A DNA stretch of 49,233 nucleotides from Candidatus Lambdaproteobacteria bacterium RIFOXYD2_FULL_50_16 (GTDB taxonomy: Bacteria; SAR324; XYD2-FULL-50-16). The notes below the pieces were generated by a model that saw nothing but the letters and a program-made list of their open reading frames with translations, was not told the DNA's origin and did no database searches. The stretch covers positions 80,757-129,989 of the forward strand of contig MFNE01000053.1 of NCBI GenBank assembly GCA_001783695.1, in the 5' to 3' direction. This document shows positions 49,201-49,233 of this stretch, piece by piece. A program made the position numbers and the translations under genes. Position 1 is the first letter of the stretch, and every line of letters begins with the position of its first letter.

Positions 49201-49233
49201 ATGAGCTTGAAGATTAATCATAACGTGGCTGCG
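49201..49233 (+). CDS. fliC: Flagellin, first codons only (cut by window edge)
   Basis: Eleven codons from ATG 49201, behind AAGGAAA: MSLKINHNVAA. This is the standard start of bacterial flagellin (M-x-L-x-I-N-x-N-x-A-A), in the D0 helix. A near-consensus sigma-28 promoter lies 77 bases upstream, which is the usual control of flagellin. The remainder lies to the right of the window. Confidence 0.85.
   Translation, partial: MSLKINHNVAA

Noticed and set aside
1-49233. CRISPR array
   Set aside because: No regularly spaced direct repeats were seen anywhere, and no cas-like genes.

Overview
The window looks like a chromosomal segment of a flagellated Gram-negative bacterium of proteobacterial type. 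The pointers are a diderm lipoprotein and OmpA/Pal-like protein, Tat-exported metalloenzymes, periplasmic nitrate reductase, fliM, flagellin with a sigma-28 promoter, a sigma-54 promoter and NtrC-type regulation. The wealth of hybrid kinases, response regulators and c-di-GMP domains suggests an environmental, metabolically flexible lineage (a deep-branching or delta-like proteobacterial group is my guess; the sequence alone does not settle it). Several genes start at TTG or GTG behind good Shine-Dalgarno sequences.

Layout. (1) 1-5514: right part of an integrated phage-like or conjugative element. It holds a minus-strand block (primase-like zinc-ribbon protein cut by the window edge, small proteins, CII-like and Rha-like regulators, a ribbon-helix-helix protein), a divergent HTH/zinc-ribbon regulator, an unknown cargo gene, a tyrosine integrase and a tRNA 3'-end fragment that marks the attachment site. 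(2) 5639-7020: divergent quinone-reductase-like gene and HxlR regulator. (3) 7132-20343: hydrogen module. A regulatory H2-sensing hydrogenase with its kinase (hoxJBC type, plus strand) converges on a minus-strand operon for an uptake [NiFe] hydrogenase and its maturation (small secreted protein, hypB, hyaA, hyaB, hyaC, hyaD, hypC, hypE, hypD, hypA). The cognate NtrC-type regulator (hoxA/hupR) lies upstream. Between regulator and operon I find a correctly spaced sigma-54 promoter and, about 97 bp upstream of its predicted start, a perfect inverted repeat. The small subunit carries the two extra cysteines of oxygen-tolerant enzymes.

(4) 20387-27115: three overlapping signalling genes: a CheB-CheR fusion, a GAF/HAMP hybrid kinase with three receivers, and a REC-kinase-REC protein. 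(5) 27257-31807: a GT-C-like membrane protein, a receiver with degenerate GGDEF, a DUF2461 protein, an unknown protein and a lone receiver. (6) 31826-35305: napDAB periplasmic nitrate reductase without a napC or napGH in view. (7) 35447-40513: tRNA-Pro(CGG) with a decayed tRNA-like repeat, an AT-rich three-gene surface locus (YfhO-like membrane protein and two LamG-like membrane proteins), and a transposase remnant. (8) 40647-44001: OmpA-like lipoprotein, a second receiver/degenerate-GGDEF protein and a membrane HD-GYP phosphodiesterase. (9) 44271-49233: two small membrane proteins, a Wzz-like chain-length protein, fliM, lgt and the first codons of flagellin.

Together: H2 is sensed by HoxBC-HoxJ, which sets the activity of HoxA at the hydrogenase promoter. 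Electrons from the membrane-bound hydrogenase enter the quinone pool through cytochrome b. They could leave through NapAB (nitrate) or oxygen. The kinase and c-di-GMP genes probably tie behaviour (motility, surface polysaccharide) to signals not readable here.
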